A stretch of DNA of 64,000 nucleotides from Taenia hydatigena (lineage: Eukaryota > Platyhelminthes > Cestoda > Cyclophyllidea > Taeniidae), in contig JADWOT020001080.1 of the NCBI GenBank assembly GCA_036345935.2, positions 1-64,000 on the forward strand, in the 5' to 3' direction. Under the pieces are notes generated by a model. It saw only the letters and a program-made list of their open reading frames with translations, had not been told where the DNA came from and did not search any database. Positions 12,711 to 23,819 of the stretch are shown here, one piece after another (within the stretch, counting starts at the first letter, position 1; each line of letters starts with the position of its first letter). Both the position numbers and the translations under genes were made by a program.

Positions 12711-13590
12711 TCACCAAAATCTCTTTACATAACCTGTGTGTTTTTATAGGGGAACCTGGCATGATTCAACACGATTGGGCGCATTATCGCCTTCACTTGC
12801 CCGACTCTCGCTAACTTGGCGCCAGGCAGTTGGATCCAAAGCTTTCATCTGTTTCTTCATGAATCTACCTTGTCGAAAATGAGGCGAGTTTGCCAAAAAA
12901 GCACTGAGAAACCGAAACGAAGTTGACGACGGATGTGACATGCACAAAAGGGACAAAGACATTCTTCTCTGAATTTAAGCACGGCGTATCTGCGCAATCG
13001 TGGAATCACCGCGGATGATGACTAAGGCGACCGCCATCCTGCGAACGAACAGCGCTTCTTATTAATCGCTGACCTGGCGAAGCCTAAGGTCGGCGACAAG
13101 ATCTGGAACACGAATTAAGTCCATTGCCGCTTAACGCTGGATTTTCTCTGGTGCTTCGATCGTGGAATGGGATAAATGAAGGAATGTGCATGCACACGTA
13201 AGAAATGCGAGGATTAGCACATGAAATGGCTAGTCCAAAGACTTGTGATGGCTACAATCGTCAGCAAGAAGCAAACTGAAATCTAAAGCGCGCCTGCTTT
13301 GCACTGAAGGATGGAATCTCTGAAGTCCTAGCCAATGTTGAATTGAAACTGGAAGCTCAAAATAGAACAAGTGTGATTTGCAGCACTCTGATATTCCAGG
13401 TTTAAAGAGTTGTATAGCACAACCAATACATTTTACTTGATTTGAGGCAATAATTTCTTACCTAAGAACACAACGTGAATAGCTAACTTTGACCACTCGA
13501 GTTTTTGCTGATAAGCGGTATGGAAAACATTGTGGGATCCACAGTCAAGTCTGCACTTGGTTGGTCAATAGCAGAGCATGTTTGCCTAAT

Positions 13591-13800
13591 TGAAATCCAC
13601 AGTTGACACTGACAGAGGTGCCGGCAAAAGCAGCAGGCCTTTGAGCGGGGAGAGCTGCGTGTCGAAGAGGCGGACTTCTGCTTCCCCTCCTCGGATGTCG
13701 CTGCTTTCAGCATGCGTCATCGCTGTGACTGGCTGATGGGACATGCAAATGCCAAACTGTTTGAGTCCTGGCCAATGGCAATGCTTCATAATTCCTACGA
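13591..13800 (-). pseudogene. Secreted-family promoter and exon 1 relic, left arm
   Basis: The minus strand reads ttcgac then ACGCAGCTC where functional copies have ttcgac then ATGCAGCGC, so the start codon is lost by one substitution (13660-13658). The signal-peptide region is still alignable (ggcctgctgcttttgccgg). Upstream, gccattggcc is kept but the TATA box is not. Confidence 0.55.
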
Positions 13801-14082
13801 CGTCTGCATACACAGAACAACGCTGGCGTCGAGGTGGGTGGCACCGCTATTGTGCTCCCCAGTAATCAGATATCCACAACAGCACCTACATTAAAAGTAG
13901 GTAAAGCATGCAATGGCAACTCCACCTTTGGAACATCGCAGTTCTTTCAGACCATTACTGTGCTTGCGTCGGTAAAATGTGTGCTCACAACATTCCCGAT
14001 GTTTTGCGGCATTTTAAAAAGACTTTTCTAAAAAATTGGAACTGTAGGCGGGGATGTGTATGTCAGCGTCAAAGTATAATTT

Positions 14083-14404
14083 GTGTCGCGCCTGATGCGA
14101 TCCAGTAGGCAAAATGCTTTGTCCCAGTACCTGGGCAATGCAAGTTTATGGAATGAGCACAGGCTTGATTTGTTTGTTGAAGGACCTGCGGAAATGTGCC
14201 CACAGATTGAAGTCGACTTAACTTTTGCGTTGCCGATGGTGCGTTGTAGGTGCCGGATTGTATAGCTAACATACAATTATAGATGAATGCCTTGAATAGT
14301 GATGGGTCTGAAGGGCTTTTTGATTAACAAGCGCTCCTCGCTGGCACTCAATGGTACGCTTCGTAGGTCTCTGACCCAGTTTGTCATTGAAGATTGTAAT
14401 GACG
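14083..14404 (+). pseudogene. Upstream block plus terminal-exon start, fused copy (left arm inner end)
   Basis: The 60-codon frame 14083-14265 contains QNALSQYLGNASLWNEH, then LDLF, and FALPMV near its end. It aligns with the block upstream of the terminal exon at 45.0-45.18 kb (LRNQH, then LALPTV), which has lost one base in between. Further on, 14299-14404 reads LINKRSS ... LTQFVIED, the start of the terminal exon, before switching into the outer-arm repeat family at about 14405. The order of the two blocks is the same as at 45 kb, which supports their belonging to one gene. Confidence 0.35.
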
Positions 14405-17400
14405 TGGGGGGTGACGGCATCACCAGTGGTTGCCGACGTGAGGGACGGCGTGGACGCAGAAAGGGGAGCAGGAGACCTTGGAGGACTCAGTGTGGCCGAC
14501 ATCACTCACACGTGCCGCCCTGCCCTGCTAGCGGCCACCACGCCTGAAAGGGATTTAAAAAGGAAAAACCACATAACAAACAAGAGTTGGTTGCTCGATA
14601 CTAAGCCACAATCAGTCAATTCATCCACCCAAGAGAACCGACATTGACGCCCAGCGTTTCAGCCAGGTGATAATGCACACTCCGCATAGCCTAATATGAG
14701 TAACTAAAGCAGTTGTCATTTGCCACAGCCACCAGGGTTGAGGAGGAACTCATGGTGAGAGCAGATTTTATTGCTACCACTACGATCTACCTAGTGGCGT
14801 TGCAGGTAGTGCACTAGACAAACCAAAGCACACAAAAGAAAACTAATTGGTTTGCAGACGAAGGACAATTCTCACTTCTGGAGGATAGACCACTACTCTA
14901 GCACATCTGCCTCGCCTTCTCCCTCTCACTACAGCATTGATGGCACCAGCAGAGGAGATGGAGGAACGAGACGCGTCGTCATTTCAAATGCGTCCCAAAT
15001 GTCTGAAATCTAAAGAGTTCCATAAGTGGCCGTTGCATCAGCTACGCCTCTGCGTATAACTGTAATCAAGGCAACGCCTGACAGCCTCCTTTCATCGTCA
15101 TGGCCCTCAAATCACTTGTCATTTCCTCCATCTACACAGAAAATTAGCAAACGAATGCACTTAAACAAAAATAGTTTTCGGCCTTGAATAAACGTGTGGA
15201 TGCATGCCTTTGTTGTGCTGTGCCACACAACACTGAGTGGAAGGAAAGTCACAGCACCATCACGAATCCCTGATGCACATGCTGTATGGAAGCCTCCTCC
15301 TCCTCCTTCTCCTACAACGTTAGTCAAGGCGGTGGGCCACAGCATTGATGCCTGCCCGTCGGTAGGCGGAGAATTGAAGAGTCATCAGTTGGCATATCGT
15401 TGAATAAGTTGATCCGCGTGTAAAGCCACTTTCACAATACCCGCTGGTCATGTGGAATAAATAGCAACTCCACATCCCATGCAATGTAAAGCACTTAGAC
15501 TCCCTTCCTTTGAGTTTCACAAACAATTATTCGTCATTGGTGCAGACAAGGGTGCCGAAAGCTCTGCTAGTGAATTACTGAGCGGTAGGGTGCAAGTTTA
15601 GCTATCGTATGCGAATCATCTCCATCAATCCTTGCCTAGACGCCGCGTGAAGCGCAGTGACAATAGGGTCAGCCAGCTCCACGGATGATATCCGTCCCTT
15701 TGCCAAGATGTCAACAGACGCGGCGTGATGAAAGGAGGTGTGGAGATCTCTCACTGTGGATTGCGTGGCAAACTGCCCTCCAGACAGACCTTTCAAACAG
15801 TAGTGTGCAGATTTGTGAGTCGTGGCACGCCCTATGATCTGAGATGAGCTGACGATATAACAGTGCATGATGCCACGTCCGAAAGGAGAAGAGAAAGTTT
15901 GGCCAAATTGGCCACTTAAAACGAAACTGAATCTGAGACAGTTAGAGTGGGTCTCTTGTGATTGTAGAAGTTCCCAGCAGCATCAGGCGGCTCGGTCAAA
16001 CAAATTACACATTTGACCAAAACAGACAAAAGAGACGATGGTACACGTTGAACAAACTACTTCAGCGTGGAAAAAGTTATGGCCAGCGTCATTTGGTTGA
16101 ATGTTAGGCCTTACGTCTAGATAATGGAAAATAGTGATTACATTCCTCCTTTTTGATCCCACCAACCAGTTTGCTGGTTGGCAGACCATTCCACACTAAT
16201 CGTTGTTCTTCTTTCAGTGTTGCACTGGATCTCACGGACACGCACACACACGGACTCACGGGTACCGCTCTATGTGCGTTCACTCTGCAAAGATCTCGCA
16301 AATAGATTTGCGCTATTTTCGTGCCAATCAAAGCATTTTTTCAATGCACCAGACCAGATTCGATTTCTCAACTTTGCACAAATGCAAATCCACCTCAACT
16401 GCATGTGCAACAACGCGTTGCAACGACCTGCCAAGCAGAAAACGTGAAAAGTAGTTTGTGAAAGTAAAGCAGAACATTAGAAGCCTTCCAATCATAAGAG
16501 CGCGAAACAAGGCGAAACTGTTTCTAATGATCCTCAGTTAGTGCATTAGTGGATGCATTCAAGAGGGTAAGTCTCCACTACAACCAGTAGAGGAGCCCTG
16601 GCAACCGTAATTCAAGGGTGGATTTGAATGCCACATTAAGCTTAATGTAGATCGTCATGAATGAATACGTCGTGCTTGTATGGAGTCCAACAATGAGCTG
16701 TCGTGACCGCGCCGGTTGTGGTACGCCCCATTCCTTTCCTTCTCCACGCATTTTCATCTGCGTTGCCTTGCATACAAACGTGTTGTCGAAGCCCCATTCT
16801 CTTCGCGTACAACGGCATCGCAAGCCTTTAATTACTTTTATTAACTAACTTGTGCGAAATCGTGCATTGTACGCAGGAACACGGATTCTTCTGCACTCCA
16901 ATAGCGGAATCTCTTTTGCAGTGGCATGATTAATGCTCTGTGAATTTGTGAGAGCAAAGGGACATTGATTCCACTGTGCTCACCATTTAGATGCTGCAGG
17001 TATTTTGTACAGTAGCAAGAGATTTTCCAGTCTCCCTGTACTGATGCCATGCAACTCTCTTCAGTTCCTCCTACCACACTACCCACCCACATGCCCACCT
17101 CTGCTGAATGCACATAACACACGTGCTTCCAGACTCGCATGTCTCATTTGGACACCAGATCTTCCCCACACCCCACAATATTCGCGCAGCCTCAAGGATT
17201 ACTAGCGCCTAAATGGCTAGGATACGGACATATGGGTCTGCGAAAGTTGAGCACAAAATAACCAGAAAAATAATGGGAAACGTGTATCTTATCAACCCAC
17301 TGCCTAAAATTTAATGCCCACGCAGAATTTCAGCCAAGAAACCTCTTCCACTTCATTGCATTACCAGCTTCAGGTAGTCTACTCACAAAACTGCCTAAAA

Positions 17401-17930
17401 GTGCTCAAATTTTGTGGAATGCTGTTCATCACTAGTCAAGCATATGGTGGTGGGATGCGAAATGCTACTCTAATGGCAAAGTAAATCCAAACGGGTACAC
17501 TTGAAAGTACATGAACTTGCACGTGTGTAGAAGCCAGTGGACGAGAGAGCATAAACGCCTCGCCTCGCCTCGCCTCACCTGTCAGGTCGACCAACGACTT
17601 AAAAGCATTTGGTGACTTCAAGCGTCTAGCACAACATCGATTCATTTGACCGCATTAACATTACACGCTATTGTTTGCAATGCAATTATGCTCTAGCGTC
17701 TATTAATATTGACAAATCTTCTTCCATTCTTAAGTTACTGTGCAAACAACTAAATCTCTAACAATAAGTGCGTAAAATGTCCGCATTGTTTTTTTTCAAA
17801 CAATCAACTTAGATAGCGCTACGTCTGAAGAACTTTTGCAGCCTTTAAATGTTGCTTCATTTTACATCAACGGAGTGCACAATACTTAAAGCATGCCACT
17901 GAGAAGGGCAACAAAGCGTCGTTAAAGCTC
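14390..17930 (+). repeat. Outer-arm repeat unit, diverged spacer copy
   Basis: Collinear with 45660-48900 on the same strand. Anchors include 14400-14480 to 45670-45750, 15110-15190 to 46945-47035, 16150-16230 to 47875-47950, 16565-16605 to 48270-48310, 17410-17480 to 48375-48450 and 17880-17925 to 48860-48900 (gccactgagaagggcaacaa). Similarity continues past 48306, so the older unit is longer than what is paired in the visible palindrome. It contains the ankyrin-like exon at 15602 and a (GCCTC) tract at 17559-17578. Confidence 0.75.
15602..15868 (-). pseudogene. Ankyrin-repeat-like exon, diverged spacer copy
   Basis: An 88-codon minus-strand frame ends in TALHAASRQGLMEMIR plus two residues and a stop. 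It aligns with the C-terminal third of the arm copies, whereas its N-terminal half is much more diverged and lacks the triplet-tract acceptor. This copy matches the ankyrin consensus better (TALHAA) than the arm copies. It lies inside the 14.4-17.9-kb repeat unit and has the same orientation relative to that unit as the arm copies. Confidence 0.4.
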
Positions 17931-18140
17931 GGGTTGAATCTGCGAAAAGAAATAAAAGGGGGAAATCAGCCAAAGTTGCAGCCAAATCACCCACAATAGT
18001 CGCTGGTCTAAAGCAAGTAATTCATATAAACTTTAAACATTCGAGGTGGTAATGAAGGCTGACAAGTTGTATCTTAGATCACTCTCCCACTAAAAAGCAC
18101 GTTGGCAACTCCTCCAATTGCAATCGCCTACGGCACGCTA

Positions 18141-18446
18141 CTAGTTAAGATAGCAAAGTAGGCAATTTGGGTGTGCACATGCCGACCAGTGCGTTTGCGT
18201 TTGGTGGGATGATGTGGGTGCTTTGATGTAGAGGTGGAGAGCTTGTAAATTGACGGCGCCATTGATGTGCTGGTATGAACGCGGTTGGTAGTGCCATGCG
18301 TAATTAGTTGGGAATGCTTTCTTGTGCACGCTCACATGCGTGGGCTCCTCGGCATCAGCGGTTTGATTTTCTGCGTGGGGTGTTGAATGATTAAAAGGCG
18401 TGATTCCACAGCTGTATTCGGTTTCTAATTGCATTGACCTACGCAC
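18141..18446 (-). repeat. Repeat shared with 20.93-21.25 kb and 59.62-60.10 kb
   Basis: The minus strand of this segment, the plus strand of 20930-21060 and the plus strand of 59620-59960 align (gcacccaacattttatcatc, aacacccaacttgcctacc, aacgcactagtaggcat). Frames of 101 codons here and 110 codons at 59628 share TNYA, YQPRS, HINGAVNLQ and LHL, so the frame HINGAVNLQ may have been coding. Function unknown. Confidence 0.5.
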
Positions 18447-18589
18447 CTACTCATGTTGATGAAACATCTTTGGGCTCTATTACGAAGTCTACTGATACGC
18501 ACCACTGGGTCGTTCAAATATTCTTTCGCTTTGTTCTTGCAACCAACGTGACTTCAATTTTCTTACTTGTCTCTGTTCGCTGAAGCGTA

Positions 18590-19300
18590 TTCTGGACTCG
18601 ATTTTCCCACCAATAAGTTACGACAGTCTGCTCTGCGAGTGGTCATCAGGAAATAACTGGGTGAAGGATGGGGTCGGCAGTCGCATAGAGCAGTATTTGA
18701 TGTTGGGTTGACAGAGTAGTTGCGAGTAGATGGGTTTGGTGAATCTATTTTGGAATTAGAGACGATTCCTTCACCTCTCAGTTTAGCCTGTTGCAGAGAA
18801 GGATTATCAGTGAAGTGTCACAAGGTGAGATGTGTACATCGATGCAGGTGGGACATTGGCTGCACTTTGGCACACCGCGCCACATGAGAGGGGGTGGGGC
18901 GGAGGCGAGAGCTCATCACACATGGTTGTGGTCTGAGTGCACTCGCTTATGAGCAACCTTCATAACAACTTATTAGGCAAAACAGCCGCCTAGCGCTTTG
19001 ACCTCTAGACGTCTCAATTCAAAGGCTGCACTCTGGCTGTAGTAATTATGGTGGGCTTCAACTCTCCTCTTGTTGGCTGAACGCCTATAGGCTACATCAC
19101 AGTGTCCCCAACTAAGAACCATCAGGTCATTCCAATATTGCGTGTGAACAATTCCAAGCTGATTCAGTCGGCACTACCGGCCGCTCCTCACCACCGTGTT
19201 GCAGCACTTCCAACATTGGCGAATGTAACTTTATCCATCTACCTCAGCATACGCTTATTTGCTTATCGAAAGCCTGCTAGATGTGAGCTCACTTCAGCGT
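18590..19300. repeat. Cassette downstream of secreted genes
   Basis: Similar sequence occurs at 31200-31600, 50740-51290, 56940-57570 and inverted at 58880-59300. Anchors are acagtctgctctgc, ggattatcagtga followed by g-tgtcacaaggtgag, and ccgcctattg ... tttgacctctagatgttt. It lies 0.6-1.3 kb beyond the 3' end of each secreted gene copy, forming a gene-plus-cassette unit. No coding frame is conserved across copies. Confidence 0.6.
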
Positions 19301-19856
19301 AGTGCACGCGAATTCAGGAGGCGGCAGTGCTTCCACCCTACAATTACTGGAATTGTATTCGGAAGCCAACTGTCCGTGACGTGTAACGAGATGGGCAACG
19401 CAACGCAAGCAGGAGTTTAGAAATCATACGGAGTGTTTGAGTAGTGGACACATAATGGTCGACAGCAGAATGGCTGCTCAAAGTGACCAGTTCACGCATT
19501 TAAGTGTCTCCAAATCTCACAAGTCAAAGCGGTAGGCTAGTCAGGGGAGAAAGATGTGGTTTGTGAAGACAGTGCTTCGGCCTTACTTCAAGCACCTTCC
19601 TCCTTACACCGACACACTCACCACACCATCGACAACTCATCTCACTGAGAAGAAGAAGCGGAGTTTATTTCGAATAACTATCCGACCTCCAGTACTGTGT
19701 GATGCACCAAAGCGTCGGTGGAAGCTGATTGAGTTGGAGGCGTCATCAGGCTAGGGAAGTGCAACGATTGTAGTGGGGATGGGAAAAGTGGGAATAGGAA
19801 GATAAGTAAAGCGAGATTAAGGGCGAGATTGAACGGTGGGGTGAAGTTGGCATGTG

Positions 19857-20588
19857 TCAGGGACGATTGCCTACGAGGCCTTGAAGTGCACCTTCTAGCA
19901 CTTTGCTAATATCACCAATTGTCTTAGTCTTAAAGGCACTAGCTGGTAGAGGAACACCGAAAACGTAAACATATGCGTCTTCGAAAACAGGCGCCGTCAT
20001 TTCCAGCTTAACTTTTGTAGGCGCGTTTATTGTCACTTGCACAGTTGCATCCATCTTTGCATGCCCAATGGTCACTTACCCTGCTACCTAAAGTATGCAA
20101 ATCGACGGTCAGTGAATGATGATGCTGGAGTGAGTGGGAGTAAAATTATTGCAGCTGCTAAAATGCAACACTTTATTGCTCCCTTATTTCAGGCCTTGAT
20201 GAAGGAGGTGGGAAATGATGTAGCATCCACAAAATTGAGTATTTGAAGTGCAAAAGGAAGACTCACGCCACTGGGAGGGGCTAATGTCAACTCAGTCACG
20301 TTGAAGCAAATGTCAACGGTGTAGGTTGAGGTGTTTTCGGATCTGCTCTTTTCCAAGGAAAAGGAGCAAGAGCGAGAGAGACCTCCAATAGCCAAGACAT
20401 AGAAATTTTTGCCATTTTTCTTTACGTAATCTAGCAGTGGTCTTGTTGCCAAATCAATTAGAGAATCCACGGAGAAGCCTGGAAAGGGATCGTCAGCAAC
20501 AGAGGATGTTGGACTCACCGTAACTCAATGTGAACACTGACAGCAGTGCCACGACAAGCAGTGCACCTTTCAACTGATAGAGCTGCAT
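19857..20588 (-). pseudogene. Small secreted protein, copy with stop at start of exon 3
   Basis: Exons are 20588-20519 (70 bp), 20478-20267 (212 bp) and 20087-19857. Introns are 40 bp and 179 bp with normal GT...AG ends. The signal peptide is MQLYQLKGALLVVALLSVF followed by TLSYG; the mature part keeps both cysteines (RSCSF, DICFN) and the FNVT sequon. Exon 3, read in the expected phase, begins GTA GCA GGG TAA, a stop at 20078-20076 where the intact gene has a serine codon. After that stop the frame is fully open to the normal end (APVFEDAYVYVFGVP, then GLVGNRP). The stop overlaps a perfect donor-like CAGG|GTAAGT. Either exon 3 is spliced differently or the gene makes a 97-residue protein. 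Confidence 0.65.
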
Positions 20589-20669
20589 TTGGGAGGAGTG
20601 GAGTCCTGCTTCGTGTCAGAAGTCACAGAATATCGTCTGTGTTGTCGGTGAGAGGGAGTAGTGGGTGGT

Positions 20670-20677
20670 CTTTTATA
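20670..20677 (-). promoter_or_regulatory. TATA box of the 20-kb secreted gene
   Basis: TATAAAAG on the minus strand lies 82 bases upstream of the start codon, with gccattggc about 25 bases further upstream, a possible CCAAT-type element in reverse orientation. The leader accacccactactccctctc is shared with the other copies. Confidence 0.75.
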
Positions 20678-21379
20678 TCCAGCCAGTTGAGTCTCTGCCA
20701 ATGGCAATTCTTCGTAACCCACACACCGTCGCCCTCACCAATGCAATGGCGGAGACGTGAAGGTGGGTGGCAGCACTATAGCGTGCTCCTGCAAATTCAA
20801 TTAGAGGCGACATCATCCACTCCAACTTACTTTTACCTGTGAGGTAATACCTGGGACATGTGCAAAGGTGTGTGTATTTACGAATATCTGCCCTATAAGT
20901 CACAATTTACAAGCTCTTGACCTCTACACCAAAGCACCCAACATTTTATCATCCACCTTATCCCAACAAACGCAAACGCACTAGTAGGCATATGAACACC
21001 CAACTTGCCTACCTTGCAATCTTAAGTAGTAGTGCGCCGCAGGCGATTGCAATAGGAGGAGTTGTCAATGTGCTCTTTAGTACGAGAGTGATCTAGGAGA
21101 CAACTCGTCGGCCTTCATTACCACCTTGAAGATTTGAACTTCACATGACCCACTTGTACATGATTAATAGACATTGGAATCAAGGAGAGATCCTAGCATC
21201 GACTAGATTCGAAATTACACACATTCCACCTAAGAGTGCTTCTTAATCTACTTCATATGATTAGAGCATTGACAGCAGACGATCATGAGTACAAGTAACA
21301 GACCAATTGTAGGCGCCGCCTTGTAAAGTGTTAGCATAGTCTTGGCCCCTCGTCAAGTGTGTGATGCCTTGTTCGTTTG

Positions 21380-21850
21380 ACTGCCGCTTTCTGTTACGAT
21401 CACTTGGAGTGGTCACATTGCTGTAGCTGGGTGGACTGGCCTCCAAACCATGCCAGTAGTCCCTTCGATCCCTTTGTCTCCCAGACATTCATATTCCGTC
21501 CCTATATTATGCCTCCATTGCCTGCATGGACGCTGTATGTGGCAGCGCTTAATGAACTCGACTTTAACGGATTCCTATCCCAATGCATACCGACTGTGAC
21601 AAATTGTAGCAGTGCGAAAGAATCGCATGTGCTACAAAAAGGAAGAACCTCTGACATCGCACAACAGAAAAGCTGAGAATGACGTCCACCTTCGGCATCT
21701 ACCACATCCTGTGTTCTGCAAAGGAGGCTATTGACATGGGAGCGACGCACACTTCACCTACATCAAGCCCCAGCAGTAAAAAGCAATGCAATAATTTTTG
21801 TGCTTTAGTAGTCGGAAGGCGGGAATCGGGCAAGCGGAATCGAATGTTTC
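21380..21850 (+). repeat. Repeat shared with 60.27-60.80 kb
   Basis: Anchors: ctcgactttaacggattcct here and tcgactttaacggatttcta at 60436, then gtgcgaaag and tttggcatctaccacatct-like words (cttcggcatctaccacatc) in both. Both copies continue on the right into remains of the secreted family or the conserved unknown frame. The copy at 60.5 kb holds a 102-codon frame without conservation here. Confidence 0.6.
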
Positions 21851-22015
21851 TGTGCACGTGTAAACAGTCGTACCTCGTTAAGGCGAACTGGATCTGTCGG
21901 CACCGGTGTACGGTGACGCCTACGTCCATGATTTCGGCGTTCCATATTCAGCTAACTATTTCAAAAACACGATGATTGTCGTGGTCAAAAATTTTAGAAA
22001 GCAAGCCTTAAAAAG
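21850..22015 (+). pseudogene. Secreted-family exon 3 relic
   Basis: The plus strand encodes LSAPVYGDAYVHDFGVPYSA followed by NYFK and later FRKQAL, matching exon 3 of the other copies (SAPVFADAYIYILGLPVSA in the 55-kb gene). The 5' part and the C-terminal end are degraded. It lies between the repeat shared with 60.3 kb and the conserved unknown frame at 22.17 kb. Confidence 0.6.
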
Positions 22016-22169
22016 ACCTCCTCTTCCAACGAAATATTCAAAATTATTTGACTATGACGGCATAGCTAAAGCAGTCTTAGTCAGATGCTCGAGTCATCAT
22101 TCGTGAACACTGACATGGAGTTGGGTAATGCTCATTATTCAGACTGAAAGCTCAATCGTGCCATGGAGT

Positions 22170-22440
22170 AGGAGCAGATACCTTCGAGACACCCGAATGG
22201 AACCACTTTCGTAGTGCTCGTTAAGTGACCTTTGGCAATAGATGGAACGCCAACAAGTAAGCCATCAGTTGTGGGCTGCAGGGAGGAGCTTCAGCAGCGG
22301 AGATTGATAGAAGGGGCAGTCGAAACACCATCGTCGACATGAGAACCTGTTGTGTCAGAGGTGCTGGTCATGACTGCCTGGGCATGCAAGGGCTTCACAG
22401 AATGGTATGCAATACCACCGAGTCCTTTGGATGATCTCTA
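22170..22440 (+). pseudogene. Conserved unknown frame, degenerate copy
   Basis: Recognisable pieces are LAIDGTPTSKPSVVGC, REEL, RRLIEGAVE and EPVVSEVL, with an in-frame TGA replacing the Trp-Lys of the SSTWKP motif. It keeps the insertion-free QRRL junction that the arm copies have lost. It is followed on the opposite strand by the terminal-exon copy at 22582-22725. Confidence 0.4.
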
Positions 22441-22581
22441 TGTTGGTATAGGGGTGGGTGGATTGGGGAAGTAGAGGGATGTGTTGTGGATGCAGTGCTA
22501 GTAGGTGGTTGGTGATGGGCATTGTGAGTCGGACGCGGTGTTGCTAATGGCTAGTCACCTGGAGGAGAAGGAAAGCAACGC

Positions 22582-22725
22582 TCAGTATTCAAATACGGCT
22601 TGCTATATTAAAGGGGATTTAAGAAAGTCCACTAGGAAGTCTTCAATGGCAGGTTGGGTTAGAGCCTCACGAAACACATCACCGAGGGTGGCAATAAGGA
22701 ATGCTTGGTCATTAGAAGGACTCCC
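22582..22725 (-). pseudogene. Conserved 144-bp terminal exon, spacer copy with internal stop
   Basis: Exactly 144 bp from the Gly-Ser start to TGA, the same length as the arm copies. It carries NDQAFLIATLGDVFREALTQ followed by IEDFLVDFLKSPLI and a UAG at codon 41, where the arm copies have a sense codon after SPLM, then QAVFEY and the terminal stop. The equal length and conserved motif with one nonsense change indicate a recently inactivated coding exon. Confidence 0.5.
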
Positions 22726-22799
22726 ATGATTCGTTGCCATTAGCGGCAGTTATCTACAATTGTATGCAGCTGTGCCTACGTCATTCCGTTTGTGTAGAT

Positions 22800-23060
22800 T
22801 TAGTAGAAATTGTGAGGCATTGCCATCGGTCATGACCCGAATAGCTGGGCATTAACACCACTCACCAGCCAGTTGCAGCGACGACGCATGCGAAAGGCAG
22901 CGACATCTGAGGAGACGAAGCAGAAGTCTGCCTCTTCGTCATGCACTTCTTCCCGTTCGAAGGTCTGCTGCTTTTACTGCTACTTCTGCCAGTGTCCACT
23001 GTGCGTTCGGTGATTCGAACATCCTCCACTGTTAACAGATTATTTCCGGGCCCTACCATA
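22800..23060 (+). pseudogene. Secreted-family promoter, exon 1 and exon 2 start, decayed
   Basis: Exon 1 keeps its ATG at 22941 and a signal-like sequence (MHFFPFEGLLLLLLLLPVST). The former 40-bp intron can be traced but the donor reads GTGATT and the acceptor ttccgg. The first codons of exon 2 follow at about 23046. The TATA region upstream (about 22845) reads gggcattaacacca and is lost. Confidence 0.55.
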
Positions 23061-23585
23061 GATCTAATAGTGATTTTATGCCGTCCATTAGTGAACATTC
23101 AAATAGTCCATTTTAGTTATTCACGTTGTGTTCTTGGATAAAACTTACCCTCTCAAATTAAGTAATGCTTATCGTTTGTGCTATACATATCCTCTCACCT
23201 AGAATATCAGGGTGCTGCAAATCACGGTTTATTTTGGGATTTCAGTTTCAATTTTATGTCGTCTATGGCTCTGCATGTTTTGGCCTTTAATGCAAAATAC
23301 ACGCGCTTTGGGTTTCAGTTCACGTCTTGCAGGGAACCGAAGCTATCACAAGTCTTTGGATTGCCCTGTCATATTCTTGACTTTACGTTCCCTCCTTCAA
23401 CTCTTTCTACGCAAACATCGCCAGAGGTCATCAACTTTCGCGGGTGGTACTGCCAGTAGAACTGATTTGTTGTTGAGGGCAGTAATGGACTCTACCGAGT
23501 TTGGTCACGCCAAGTGCCCCTATACTAACATAGAGCTCATCCAAAGGAAGTATCTGTGATCAATCAGATTCGGTGGCATTGCATA

Positions 23586-23819
23586 TCATTCCTGTGAAGC
23601 CTTTGCTTGCTCAAGCACAGTCACGATCAACGCCTCTGATACGATAGGCTTCCATGTCGACGACAGTATTTCAACTGTCTCTTCTCTCAATCTCTGCTGT
23701 GCAAGCTCCTCTCCGCCGTTCACAACTGACAGCTCACTTGTAAGAGCTCCATCTATCGCCAAAGGGCACTCAACGAATATCATCGGAGTCGTTCCAGTTA
23801 GGCGCCTTGAAGGCATCAA
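23586..23819 (-). CDS. Conserved unknown protein frame, least damaged copy
   Basis: An open frame of 77 codons with MIFVECPLAIDG, GEELAQQRLREETVEILSST and WKPIVSEALIVTVLEQAK in one frame. Compared with the arm copies, one base is missing after the QAK motif, so the GFTG ... GSD ending is lost and the frame ends four codons later. It could be a terminal or internal exon; no donor or acceptor is compelling. It has about 85 percent nucleotide similarity by eye to 35.55-35.9 kb. Function unknown. Confidence 0.35.
   Translation of the reverse strand: MMPSRRLTGTTPMIFVECPLAIDGALTSELSVVNGGEELAQQRLREETVEILSSTWKPIVSEALIVTVLEQAKASQE

Larger units (their letters stand above)
1..14680 (+). repeat. Left arm of giant inverted repeat (truncated by window edge)
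   Basis: Base 1 pairs with base 48306 of the right arm, and base 14680 pairs with 33580. Matching positions add up to 48307 at the outer edge, 48286 inside the triplet tract near 780, and 48260 inward of 8223, so only two length differences exist over 14.7 kb. Open frames on one arm recur on the other with almost every residue identical; substitutions noticed are isolated, for example an N/D change in the ankyrin-like exon and a D/N change near 3.4 kb. Because pairing already holds at base 1, the arm probably continues to the left of the window. The arm contains older, decayed repeat cassettes listed separately. Confidence 0.97.

Noticed and set aside
17559..17578. GCCTC pentamer run as a telomere-like repeat
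   Set aside because: Only four units, and not matching known animal telomere units.
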